Shown here: piece after piece, positions 55,276-63,948 of the stretch
How the letters are laid out: each line of letters starts with the position of its first letter
Numbering within the stretch: the stretch's first letter is position 1
Assembly (NCBI GenBank): GCA_902552985.1
Contig: CACDII010000001.1
Location: 124,001-188,000 of the forward strand
From: an uncultured Pelagibacteraceae bacterium
Lineage (GTDB): Bacteria > Pseudomonadota > Alphaproteobacteria > Pelagibacterales > Pelagibacteraceae
Length of the DNA stretch: 64,000 nucleotides
Direction of reading: 5' to 3'
The notes under the pieces: model-generated
Databases searched by the model: none
The model's input: the letters and a program-made list of their open reading frames with translations, nothing else
Told to the model about the DNA's origin: nothing
Position numbers and translations under genes: made by a program

Positions 55276-56732
55276 TGATCAACAGAAACTTTAAAGATTT
55301 CAAGTTTCAACATAAAAGAAATCAAAACCAAATATTATTTGTATCAAAGAAAGTTAACAAAAATTTTGAAATAATAAATTTAATCAATAATTTTCTTAAA
55401 GACAAAAATAGTTTTATTTTTGAGTCTGTTGAAAAAGGTATTATCAAAGGAAGATATACAATATTTGGAAGAAATCCCGATAAAATTTGGGAATTTAACA
55501 ATAACACCTCTTATACAATTGATAAATACAATAAACGAAAAAAAATTAACGGTAAACCAAAAATAATAATAGAAAAAATTATTGAAAATTTTAAGTTTAA
55601 AACTCCAAAAAGTTTACCTCCAATATGTTCTTTAATATCAGGCTATTTTTCATATGACACAATTAGATATTTAGAAAATATTCCAAATAAATGTAAAAAT
55701 GATCTTAATTTACCCGATGTAAGAATCTTAAGACCTAAAACTTTAATAATACACGATAACTATAAAAATAAAATTTTCTTTATAATCAATGTTTTTAAAG
55801 ATGAAAAAATTAACGATTATAAAATTAAGTATAATCAAATTAAAAATGAATTAGCTATGTTAAATTTATTATCTTTAAATAGAACGAATAATTCTAAAAA
55901 AATAAAAACAAATAAATTGACAGTTAAATCTAATACATCAAAAAAAAGATTTTTAACTATAGTAAATAGAGCAAAAAAATACATTAAAGTTGGTGATATT
56001 TTTCAAGTAGTTTTAAGTCAAAGATTTGAAACAAAATTATCAAAGCGACCAATAGATATTTATAAAAAGTTAAGAATAACCAACCCTTCACCTTTTATGT
56101 ATTTTTTTAATTTTCCTGATTTCCAAATTATTGGGGCAAGTCCTGAAATATTGGTAAGACTAAGAAACAACAAAATTACTATTAGGCCAATTGCCGGGAC
56201 TAGACCTCGTGGGACAAATAAAAAACAAGATAACTTTTATTCAAAAGACTTACTTAAAGATAAAAAAGAGATATCTGAGCACTTAATGTTATTAGACTTG
56301 GGTAGAAATGATGTTGGAAAAGTTTCAAAAATTAACACAGTTAAAGTAACTGAAAAATTTAAAATTGAAAAATACTCTCACGTGATGCATATAGTTTCTA
56401 ATGTCGAAGGAATTTTTAATAATAAATACTCTAAATTTAAATCATTATTATCAGGTTTTCCTGCGGGAACCGTTTCAGGTGCACCAAAAATAAGAGCTAT
56501 GGAAATTATAGATGAACTGGAAAAATCTAAAAGAAAAGTTTACGCTGGTGGAATTGGCTATTTTTCTGCTAACGGTGAATTTGATACTTGTATAGCATTA
56601 AGAACAGCAATAGCAAAAAATAATAAATTTTATGTTCAAGCTGGTGCTGGAATAGTAGCTGATAGTGTTCCTGCTAAAGAGTATGAGGAGACGGTTAACA
56701 AAGCTAAGGCTTTGATTAACGCATTAAGATAA
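55275..56732 (+). CDS. trpE: Anthranilate synthase component I
   Basis: Chorismate-using subunit of anthranilate synthase. The 485 residues include the feedback-site ESVEKGIIKGRYTIFG, GDIFQVVLSQRFE, NPSPFMYFFNF, RPIAGTRPRG, LMLLDLGRNDVGKVS, SGFPAGTVSGAPKIRAMEI (in parts) and YAGGIGYFSANGEFDTCIALRT (in parts). No attenuator or leader peptide fits upstream because it overlaps the ppiD stop. First of trpE-trpG-trpD-trpC, all joined by TAATG or short overlaps. Confidence 0.97.
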   Translation: MINRNFKDFKFQHKRNQNQILFVSKKVNKNFEIINLINNFLKDKNSFIFESVEKGIIKGRYTIFGRNPDKIWEFNNNTSYTIDKYNKRKKINGKPKIIIEKIIENFKFKTPKSLPPICSLISGYFSYDTIRYLENIPNKCKNDLNLPDVRILRPKTLIIHDNYKNKIFFIINVFKDEKINDYKIKYNQIKNELAMLNLLSLNRTNNSKKIKTNKLTVKSNTSKKRFLTIVNRAKKYIKVGDIFQVVLSQRFETKLSKRPIDIYKKLRITNPSPFMYFFNFPDFQIIGASPEILVRLRNNKITIRPIAGTRPRGTNKKQDNFYSKDLLKDKKEISEHLMLLDLGRNDVGKVSKINTVKVTEKFKIEKYSHVMHIVSNVEGIFNNKYSKFKSLLSGFPAGTVSGAPKIRAMEIIDELEKSKRKVYAGGIGYFSANGEFDTCIALRTAIAKNNKFYVQAGAGIVADSVPAKEYEETVNKAKALINALR

Positions 56733-57304
56733 TGAAAATAATTTTAATAGATAATTATGATAGTTTCACTTTTAACTTATTCCATTATTTATCATCTTTA
56801 AAAGTAAACGTTGATGTTATTAGAAATGACAAAATTACCTCAGATGAAATTCTTAAAAGAAAATATAATAAAATTGTAATTTCACCAGGCCCAGGCAATC
56901 CCAATCAATCTGGAAATTGTTTAAAAATAGTAAAATCCCTACATAGAAATTTACCTATTTTAGGTGTCTGCTTAGGTCATCAAATAATCGGTCAAGTTTT
57001 TGGTTCTAAAATAATTCAAGCTAAAAAATTAATGCATGGAAAAACAAGTAAAATTATATCAAAAAAAATTGGAATTCTTAAAAATTTACCTAAAATCTTT
57101 GAAGCTACTAGATACCATAGTTTGATTATCGATAAAAAAACTTTGTCAAAGGACCTTGAAATCACTGCAGAAACTAAAGAAGGATTAATAATGGGTGTTA
57201 AACATAAAAAATACAATGTTCATGGTGTACAATTTCATCCTGAAAGTATTAAAACTAAATTAGGGTTAAAAATTTTAAAAAATTTTATAAAATTTAAAAA
57301 TTAA
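56732..57304 (+). CDS. trpG: Anthranilate synthase component II (glutamine amidotransferase)
   Basis: Supplies ammonia to TrpE. The 190 residues contain IDNYDSFTFNLFHYL, ISPGPGNPNQSG, the catalytic Cys in LGVCLGHQ, RYHSLI and GVQFHPESI (His/Glu). Starts on the last base of the trpE stop (TAATG) and ends the same way at trpD. Confidence 0.97.
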   Translation: MKIILIDNYDSFTFNLFHYLSSLKVNVDVIRNDKITSDEILKRKYNKIVISPGPGNPNQSGNCLKIVKSLHRNLPILGVCLGHQIIGQVFGSKIIQAKKLMHGKTSKIISKKIGILKNLPKIFEATRYHSLIIDKKTLSKDLEITAETKEGLIMGVKHKKYNVHGVQFHPESIKTKLGLKILKNFIKFKN

Positions 57305-58296
57305 TGAAACAATTCATAGATAAAATAAAAAACAAGGAAAACCTGACTTTTGAAGAAAGTAAAACAGCTTTTCAAATATTAATGGAGGGTAAAGCAAATG
57401 ATCAAGAAATATTTGATTTTTTAACACTTTTATCTGCTAAAAGTGAAACATCAGACGAAGTAGCGGGTGGCGTCTATGTTTTGAGGGACAAATCAAAAAG
57501 AGTAAATGTAGAAAATTGTGTTGATACATGTGGCACAGGCGGAGATGGTATGAATACTCTTAACATATCAACGGCCTCTGCTTTATTGCTTTCAAGTATG
57601 GGTGTAAAAGTAGCAAAACATGGAAACAAAGCAGTATCATCTAAGTGTGGATCTGGTGATGTTTTAGAAGCCTTAAATATTAAAATAAATCTAAATCCAA
57701 ATGATATTGAAGATCAAATTAATAAAAATAACTTTGGTTTTATGTTTGCTCCTAATTATCATAGTGCAATGAGATTTGTGGGCCCAACTAGAAAAAAAAT
57801 TGGTAAAAGAACAATCTTTAATATGATTGGACCATTAAGTAGTCCAGCACTTGTGAAACGACAAGTTGTTGGTGTTTTTGACAAAAAATTATTAAAAATA
57901 TTTGCAGATGCTTTAAAAAATTTAGATATTAAATTTGCATGGATTGTTAATAGTCAAGATGGCTTAGATGAAATATCTCCATATGCTAAAACTAATATAA
58001 TTCAATTAAAAGATAAAAAAATTACTGAAATCATAATAGATCCAAAAGAATTAGCCATAAATGCAGAAAAATTTGAAAATCTTATAGGTAATGATGCAAA
58101 ATTTAATGCAGAAAAAATATTAAATATATTTAAAGGTGAAGATAATGATTTTTCTAAAGCTGTATGCTTAAATGCTGCAGCAGGATTAATTGTTAATGAA
58201 ACTCATAAAAATTTCACTGATGCTTATAATCATTCACGAGAACATATCCTATCCAATAAAGTTATTAAACATTTAGAAAAAATTCAAAATGGCTGA
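57304..58296 (+). CDS. trpD: Anthranilate phosphoribosyltransferase
   Basis: Third step of tryptophan synthesis. The 330 residues contain DTCGTGGDGMNTLNIST (PRPP site), AKHGNKAVSSKCGSGDVLEAL (in parts), FAPNYHSAMRFVGPTRKKIGKRTIFNMIGPL (in parts) and GLDEIS. Overlaps trpC by 8 bp. Confidence 0.97.
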   Translation: MKQFIDKIKNKENLTFEESKTAFQILMEGKANDQEIFDFLTLLSAKSETSDEVAGGVYVLRDKSKRVNVENCVDTCGTGGDGMNTLNISTASALLLSSMGVKVAKHGNKAVSSKCGSGDVLEALNIKINLNPNDIEDQINKNNFGFMFAPNYHSAMRFVGPTRKKIGKRTIFNMIGPLSSPALVKRQVVGVFDKKLLKIFADALKNLDIKFAWIVNSQDGLDEISPYAKTNIIQLKDKKITEIIIDPKELAINAEKFENLIGNDAKFNAEKILNIFKGEDNDFSKAVCLNAAAGLIVNETHKNFTDAYNHSREHILSNKVIKHLEKIQNG

Positions 58297-59080
58297 AAAT
58301 ATTCTTGAAAAAATAATTAAAAAGAAAAGTGAAAAAATAGTAAATTTAAAAAAAACTATCTCATTAGACTCGTTAAATGAATTAATCAATAATAATAATT
58401 CCTTTATAGATTTTAAAAAAAAAATTTATAACAACATAAAAAGTAATAAATTTTCAATTATTGCAGAAATTAAAAAAGCTAGTCCATCTGCAGGTATTAT
58501 TATTAAAGAATATGATCCTGTTGAAATTGCTAATACATATAATAATAATAAAGCAACTTGCCTGTCTGTTTTAACTGAAGAAGATTTTTTTTTAGGTAAT
58601 CTTATTCATTTAAGTAAAATTAAGCAAAAAATTAAATTACCAGTTCTTTGTAAGGATTTTTTTGTGGATAAATTTCAAATACCACTCGCAAAAAGTTATG
58701 GGGCTGATGCAATACTAATAATCTTAGCGGGTATTTCTGATAAGGTTGCTAATGAATTATATGACGAAGCATTAAAGTTTAATATGTCTGTTATTGTTGA
58801 AGTTCATACGGTTGAAGAAGCTAAGCGTTCTTTAAAATTTAAAGAAGCTTTAATAGGTATTAATAATAGAAACCTTAAAACTTTAAAAACGGATATAAAT
58901 ACAACTTACGATATTCATGAAATTTTAGTTAATCACGCTGGACCGTTAATTTCTGAAAGTGGAATAAAAACAAAAGAAGAACTAATAGACCTTTCAAACA
59001 AAACTTCTATTAAAACATTTTTAATTGGTGAATCACTTTTAAAAAACCTTCATAAAAATTCAATTTTTTCAGTTTTATAG
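58289..59080 (+). CDS. trpC: Indole-3-glycerol-phosphate synthase
   Basis: Fourth step of tryptophan synthesis. The 263 residues contain IIAEIKKASPSAGII, LSVLTEEDFFLG, LCKDFFVDKFQI, VEVHTVEEAKR, IGINNRNLKTLKTDI and SESGIKTKEE. Stand-alone TrpC without a fused TrpF. Followed by a weak terminator-like hairpin and lexA; the moaC and moeA genes often found here are absent. Confidence 0.97.
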   Translation: MAENILEKIIKKKSEKIVNLKKTISLDSLNELINNNNSFIDFKKKIYNNIKSNKFSIIAEIKKASPSAGIIIKEYDPVEIANTYNNNKATCLSVLTEEDFFLGNLIHLSKIKQKIKLPVLCKDFFVDKFQIPLAKSYGADAILIILAGISDKVANELYDEALKFNMSVIVEVHTVEEAKRSLKFKEALIGINNRNLKTLKTDINTTYDIHEILVNHAGPLISESGIKTKEELIDLSNKTSIKTFLIGESLLKNLHKNSIFSVL

Positions 59081-59082
59081 TC

Positions 59083-59110
59083 AAAAAAACCCTGTTTTAT
59101 TGGGTTTTAA
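59083..59110 (+). terminator. Weak terminator-like hairpin after trpC
   Basis: Stem AAAACCC (59086-59092) / GGGTTTT (59102-59108) with a 9-base loop, right after the trpC stop, followed by a short T-run. It would separate trp transcription from the LexA-controlled lexA promoter. Confidence 0.5.
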
Positions 59111-59128
59111 TCTATTGTTTATTTAAGA

Positions 59129-59143
59129 GAACTTTTATAGAAC
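59129..59143 (+). promoter_or_regulatory. LexA operator (SOS box) of lexA
   Basis: GAAC-N7-GAAC direct repeat, the reverse complement of the alphaproteobacterial GTTC-N7-GTTC SOS box. A second relation overlaps it: AGAACA (59139-59144) and TGTTCT (59160-59165) form an inverted repeat reaching the lexA ATG at 59166. Indicates autoregulation of lexA. Confidence 0.7.
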
Positions 59144-59165
59144 ATGTATGTACGATATTTGTTCT

Positions 59166-59843
59166 ATGCTAACTAAAAAACAAAAAAACTTATTACTATT
59201 TATAAATAAAAAATTGAGATCTTCAGGTGTATCTCCGTCTTATGAAGAAATGAAGGATTCATTAAACTTAAAATCAAAATCTGGAATACATAGGTTAATA
59301 AGTGCTTTAGAAGAACGAGGTTTTATTAGAAGACTTGCTCATAAAGCTAGAGCTTTAGAGGTAATTAAATTACCTGAAACTGCTTCTGCAAACGATATAT
59401 ACAATAGTTTCTCTCCAAGTGTTATTAAGGGTGGCTTAGATGAAGAAAATTCTAACGGAGAGGCAGCAGAAATACCAGTTTTAGGTAAAATAGCAGCGGG
59501 TACTCCAGTAGAAGCTATTCAAAATGAAATTTCAAGAGTACCTCTTCCAGCTAATTTAGAAAAAAATGGTGAATATTTTGGCCTTAAAGTTCAAGGAGAC
59601 TCAATGATTGAAGCTGGTATAAATGAAGGTGATACGGTTATAGTTAAGAAATCTGACACAGCTGAAAATGGAAAAATTGTTGTTGCACTAATTGATGACC
59701 ATGAAGCAATGCTTAAAAGAATTAGAAGAAAAGGTAAAACTGTTGCTTTAGAAAGTGCAAACAGAAACTATGAAACTAAAATATTTGGTCCTGATAGAGT
59801 AAAAGTTCAAGGAATTTTAGTATCTTTATATAGAAACTTTTAA
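59166..59843 (+). CDS. lexA: LexA repressor
   Basis: SOS repressor that cleaves itself when RecA is activated. From the start [13 protein letters not shown] it has 225 residues: winged helix (about 1-65; [23 protein letters not shown] in parts), the cleavage site A-G at 111-112 in KIAAGTP, catalytic S146 in QGDSMIEAG and K184 in [10 protein letters not shown]. An ATG six codons upstream (59148) lies within the operator region and is not used. Followed 22 bp later by gltX; comEC, often between them in relatives, is absent. Confidence 0.97.
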   Translation: MLTKKQKNLLLFINKKLRSSGVSPSYEEMKDSLNLKSKSGIHRLISALEERGFIRRLAHKARALEVIKLPETASANDIYNSFSPSVIKGGLDEENSNGEAAEIPVLGKIAAGTPVEAIQNEISRVPLPANLEKNGEYFGLKVQGDSMIEAGINEGDTVIVKKSDTAENGKIVVALIDDHEAMLKRIRRKGKTVALESANRNYETKIFGPDRVKVQGILVSLYRNF

Positions 59844-59865
59844 AAAAATAGTCTAAACATTTCTA

Positions 59866-61266
59866 ATGCCTAAAGTAGCAACAAGATTTGCTCCATCACC
59901 AACAGGGCCCTTGCATATTGGTGGGGTACGAACAGCTTTATTTAATTGGCTATATACTAAAAATCAACAGGGCAATTTTTATCTTAGAGTAGAAGATACT
60001 GATAAAGAAAGATCAAAGGATGAATATAAAGATCAAATAATTGAATCTTTAAAATGGATCGGCATCAACTATGATGGGGAAGAATATATACAGTCAAAAA
60101 AAATTAAAGATCATATAAAAGTTGCAAATGAATTACTTAAAAATGGCCATGCATATAAATGTTATTGTTCAAGTGAAGAGATAGAAGAACAAAAAAAAAG
60201 AGCAAAACAAAAAAAAATTCCTTACATCTATGATAGAAAATGGAGAGACAAAAAAGAAGCTGATGCTCCAAAAGATATTAAGCCAGTCATAAGATTTAAA
60301 AGTAAAATAGATGGAACGTCTGTATTAAAAGATTTAGTTCTAGGTGATGTTAAAATTGATAATAATACTATTGAAGATTTTATTATTTTAAGAAATGATG
60401 GAACTCCAACATATAACTTATCAGCATCAGTTGATGATTATCAAATGAATATGACACACATTATTAGAGGTGATGACCATAAAATAAATACCTTTAAACA
60501 AATTCAAATTTATGAAGCTATGAAATGGAAGTTGCCTTTGTTTGCTCATATACCTTTAATACATACAATTGAGGGAAAAAAATTATCTAAACGTGATAAA
60601 GCTTCTACATTGGATGATTATTCCAAAATTGGTATTATGCCGGATGCTCTTAGAAATTATCTTTTAAGATTAGGGTGGTCATACCAGGATAAAGAAATAT
60701 TTACATTAGATGAAAGTATCAAGCATTTTAATCTAGAAGGAATTGGTAAATCTCCATCTAAACTAGATATGAGTAGAATTTTATCAATGAATGAACACTA
60801 TATAAAGAATATTGATGAAAATGATTTATTTAATCAATTAATTGAATATTGTAAATTATATAAAAGTGAAATTAAGTCAGATAAAAAAGATAAGATCAAA
60901 AAATCACTAACCTTCCTAAAAAATAAAGCTAAAACCTTGGAAGATATATTTAATAATGGTCAATATATAATGGTTGATGAGGTCAATTTTAATCAAGATG
61001 ATATTAAGTTAATTGATGTTAAGGCCAAAAAAGTCATTTCTGATTTTAATATTCAACTCGATAGTGTTGACAAACTTAACAAAGAAACATTAGAGCCAAT
61101 AGTGAATGAACTGATTAAATCAAATGATACAAATTTTAAAGGAGTTGGTCAGCCTTTAAGAATAGCTTTAACAGGTTCAAAATTTGGACCTGGAATATAT
61201 GATATAATTATTTCGCTTGGAAAAGAGGAAGTAAAAAAAAGATTAACCAATAAGAAGCTTGGTTAA
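59866..61266 (+). CDS. gltX: Glutamyl-tRNA synthetase
   Basis: Class I synthetase; alphaproteobacterial GltX enzymes often also make Glu-tRNA-Gln for transamidation. The 466 residues contain the HIGH-type motif in FAPSPTGPLHIGGVRTALFNW (in parts, about 7-27), YCSSEE, the KMSKS motif KLSKRDKAS, and a C-terminal helical anticodon domain. Its 3' end overlaps the convergent lpxB by 24 bp. Confidence 0.98.
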   Translation: MPKVATRFAPSPTGPLHIGGVRTALFNWLYTKNQQGNFYLRVEDTDKERSKDEYKDQIIESLKWIGINYDGEEYIQSKKIKDHIKVANELLKNGHAYKCYCSSEEIEEQKKRAKQKKIPYIYDRKWRDKKEADAPKDIKPVIRFKSKIDGTSVLKDLVLGDVKIDNNTIEDFIILRNDGTPTYNLSASVDDYQMNMTHIIRGDDHKINTFKQIQIYEAMKWKLPLFAHIPLIHTIEGKKLSKRDKASTLDDYSKIGIMPDALRNYLLRLGWSYQDKEIFTLDESIKHFNLEGIGKSPSKLDMSRILSMNEHYIKNIDENDLFNQLIEYCKLYKSEIKSDKKDKIKKSLTFLKNKAKTLEDIFNNGQYIMVDEVNFNQDDIKLIDVKAKKVISDFNIQLDSVDKLNKETLEPIVNELIKSNDTNFKGVGQPLRIALTGSKFGPGIYDIIISLGKEEVKKRLTNKKLG

Positions 61267-62379
61267 TACTGCGGAAGCTTCATCAGAGGATGAGGTTTTT
61301 GATCTGATTTTAGTTAAAGTTTTCTCACATTCTTTAATTTGTTTTTTCATCAATTCAGGATTTTTTAAAAAGTAAACAACTGAATTATAAATCTCTTTAG
61401 CATTACACTCTTTTTGTATTAATTCTGGAATTATTTCTTTATTATTTATAATATTAATGATGTTAGCAAACTTTATTTTTACGAGCATTTTAACAATTAA
61501 AAAATTCAAAAAATTCATTTTATAGATAATTATAGAGGGAACTTTTGCATTACAAATTTCAAGAGAAACTGTACCAGATTTAGAAACTGCAAAAATAGAT
61601 CTGTTCAATATTTGTTTTTTTATATTTTCATCAGAAATGACTTCAGCATTTTTTAAATTTATATTATTAATTTTTTCACTAATTAAATTCTTATTATCAT
61701 CGGTTGCATGAAATACAAAGGTGAAATTATCAAATTTTGTATTCATCATATTTATAAAATTAATTAATATAGGTAAAAGTAAATTTAATTCGGATGATCT
61801 GCTACCGGAGAAAAGAGAGATAATTTTTTTATCATTTGATATGATGTTAGATAGATCTATTTTATCTTTTGACTCTTGTTCTAGTAATGGATGGCCAACA
61901 AACGTATTTGGGATATTTTCTTTATCAAAATATTTTTTTTCAAAATCAAATAATAATAAAATATGATCTAAAAATTTTTTAAATTTTTTTACTCTGCCCT
62001 CTCGCCAAACCCATACTTGCGGTGCAACATAATGTATTGTTTTTATATTAGGATTAATTTTTTTTACTTTTTCAGCAACTCTTAAAGTAAAATCTGGGCT
62101 ATCTACACTAAATAAAATGTCAGGATTAAATTCAATTATCTTTTTAACAGTTTCGTTAATTTTGTTTCTGATTTTGAATAAATTTAAGATAACACTGGTA
62201 AAACCAATATAAGTTATTTCTTTAAGATCATATATTGATCTCACTCCAAGTGAATTTAAATGTGAACCTCCAACACTTAGATACTCTACATCTGAATGAT
62301 TTTGTTTAAGTTTAGCGATTACAGTAGATGCTAATTTATCACCTGAAGGTTCACCAGTTAAAACAAATATCTTTTTCAT
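61243..62379 (-). CDS. lpxB: Lipid-A-disaccharide synthase
   Basis: Glycosyltransferase (GT19) joining UDP-diacyl-GlcN and lipid X. The 378 residues contain LTGEPSGDKLAS, VGGSHLNSLGV, the IYDLKEITYIGF stretch, SVDSPDFTLRVA, HYVAPQVWVWREGRVKK, FVGHPLLE, LFSGSRSSEL and AVSKSGTVSLEI. Last gene of lpxD-lpxA-lpxI-lpxB; the start overlaps the lpxI stop as ATGA. Confidence 0.97.
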   Translation of the reverse strand: MKKIFVLTGEPSGDKLASTVIAKLKQNHSDVEYLSVGGSHLNSLGVRSIYDLKEITYIGFTSVILNLFKIRNKINETVKKIIEFNPDILFSVDSPDFTLRVAEKVKKINPNIKTIHYVAPQVWVWREGRVKKFKKFLDHILLLFDFEKKYFDKENIPNTFVGHPLLEQESKDKIDLSNIISNDKKIISLFSGSRSSELNLLLPILINFINMMNTKFDNFTFVFHATDDNKNLISEKINNINLKNAEVISDENIKKQILNRSIFAVSKSGTVSLEICNAKVPSIIIYKMNFLNFLIVKMLVKIKFANIINIINNKEIIPELIQKECNAKEIYNSVVYFLKNPELMKKQIKECEKTLTKIRSKTSSSDEASAVLTKLLIG

Positions 62380-63170
62380 TTTACTGAGATAAACATCCTA
62401 TTTTTATTAGCAAATTTAATACATTTTCTTTTATCTAAAAAAACGTGTTGTTTGCTTTTTATAACTATACCTTTTAATCCAGCGGTTTTGCTTTGTTTTA
62501 AAGTTTTTAATCCAATAGTAGGTAGATCAACTCTTAAATCTTGTTTCTTTTTTGGAAACTTTGCTAAAACACCATGATTTCGAAATTTTTTGCTTCTACT
62601 TTTTTTAAGCATTATTTTAGTTCCACCTTTTCCTTCTATAGAAACAACTTTTTTGTTTCTAACAACAACCCCTTGGCTAAAATTATATTGTTTTAAACTG
62701 TTTAATGTTTTAATTGCTTTTTTAATATCTAATTGATCTTGTTTGTTTGGTTTAATCTTTGAATAATTTCCCTTTTTTAATGAAAGTTCGGGATTAAATG
62801 TCAGTGAATTTTCGGTTTTAATCTTGTTTTGAAGCAATATTTTAATGATTTCTTTAAGTATAGCGGCATCTCCAAGCTTAGATGCTTTAATTATTCTAGG
62901 GATATAATAAATACCTTTAAAATCTAATTTTAATTTAGAAAAATTAGGTTTATTTACTTTTCCAGCAAATAAGACTTTTTTACAGTTATTTTCCCTAAGA
63001 ATATTAATAATTTTACCAAATTGACCTATGGAAACTGAAGAAGATTTTTTATCTTTTTTAAATTTCTTTGTTTTTGATAAATCAATTATCAAATACTTTA
63101 CTTTCTTTTTTTTAATAGTTTTAAGAATTTCCTTTGGAAAATCACTATCACCAAAAATTAATCCTATCAT
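62376..63170 (-). CDS. lpxI: UDP-2,3-diacylglucosamine pyrophosphatase LpxI
   Basis: Alternative to LpxH that makes lipid X, typical of alphaproteobacteria. The 264 residues contain the N-terminal IGLIFGDSDFPKEIL, VSIGQFGKIINIL, KVLFAGKVNKPNFS, LGDAAILKEI, SQGVVVRNKKVVSIEGKGGTKIM (in parts) and RVDLPTIGLKTL. Sits between lpxA (1-bp gap) and lpxB (ATGA overlap). Very Lys-rich. Confidence 0.95.
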   Translation of the reverse strand: MIGLIFGDSDFPKEILKTIKKKKVKYLIIDLSKTKKFKKDKKSSSVSIGQFGKIINILRENNCKKVLFAGKVNKPNFSKLKLDFKGIYYIPRIIKASKLGDAAILKEIIKILLQNKIKTENSLTFNPELSLKKGNYSKIKPNKQDQLDIKKAIKTLNSLKQYNFSQGVVVRNKKVVSIEGKGGTKIMLKKSRSKKFRNHGVLAKFPKKKQDLRVDLPTIGLKTLKQSKTAGLKGIVIKSKQHVFLDKRKCIKFANKNRMFISVK

Positions 63171-63171
63171 T

Positions 63172-63948
63172 TTATGAAAATGGTGTGCAAATTGATCTTT
63201 TTTTATCTTTTGTTATAAAGTCAATTACATTTTTAACTAATGGATTTTCTTGAAAAGAACCATTTAATTTACTTATATTTTCATTTATATTCTTAGTAGC
63301 AAAAATCTCCTTATAAGCTTCACTTAAGCCTAAAATATCCTTATTTTCAAACTTAGCTCTTCTTAATCCTATTAAGTTCAATCCTTGTAATGAATTTCTA
63401 TTTCCTGTAGATAATCCATAAGGGATTACATCATGTAACACTCCGGTCATCCCACCAATCATTGCCATTTTTCCAATCCTTGTAAACTGTTGAACTGCAG
63501 AATTTCCTCCAATAACAACATTGTCTTCAATAATTGCATGACCTCCGAGAGGTACATTATTTGCAATGATTACATTATTGCCGACCTGACAATCATGGGC
63601 AATATGAGAAGAAATCATAAACAAACAATTATTTCCAATAACAGTTTTACCACCACCACCTACAGTTCCTGGGTTAATTGTTACATATTCTCTAATTTTA
63701 TTATTATCTCCAATAACTAAATATGTTTGTTCACCATTGTACTTCAGGTCTTGAGGGTCATTAATTGAAACAAATGGATAAATTTTATTTCCCTTACCAA
63801 TTTTAACATTTCCAGAAATATTAACATGTGATTGAATGGTAGTATCCTCTCCAATTTCTACATTAGGACCAATTACACAGTAAGGACCAATATTAACATT
63901 TGTGCTTAATTTTGCTTTGGGGTCTATAATTGCTGTTTTGTCTATCAT
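63172..63948 (-). CDS. lpxA: UDP-N-acetylglucosamine acyltransferase LpxA
   Basis: First enzyme of lipid A synthesis. The 258 residues are a left-handed parallel beta-helix of hexapeptide repeats ([LIV]-G-x4 type; IGPYCVIGPNVEIGEDTTI, in parts) with the catalytic His in SSHIAHDCQVGNN and the LpxA-specific loop NDPQDLKYNGE. GLNLIGLRRAKF marks the start of the C-terminal helical domain. The ATG overlaps the upstream lpxD stop as ATGA. Confidence 0.97.
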   Translation of the reverse strand: MIDKTAIIDPKAKLSTNVNIGPYCVIGPNVEIGEDTTIQSHVNISGNVKIGKGNKIYPFVSINDPQDLKYNGEQTYLVIGDNNKIREYVTINPGTVGGGGKTVIGNNCLFMISSHIAHDCQVGNNVIIANNVPLGGHAIIEDNVVIGGNSAVQQFTRIGKMAMIGGMTGVLHDVIPYGLSTGNRNSLQGLNLIGLRRAKFENKDILGLSEAYKEIFATKNINENISKLNGSFQENPLVKNVIDFITKDKKRSICTPFS

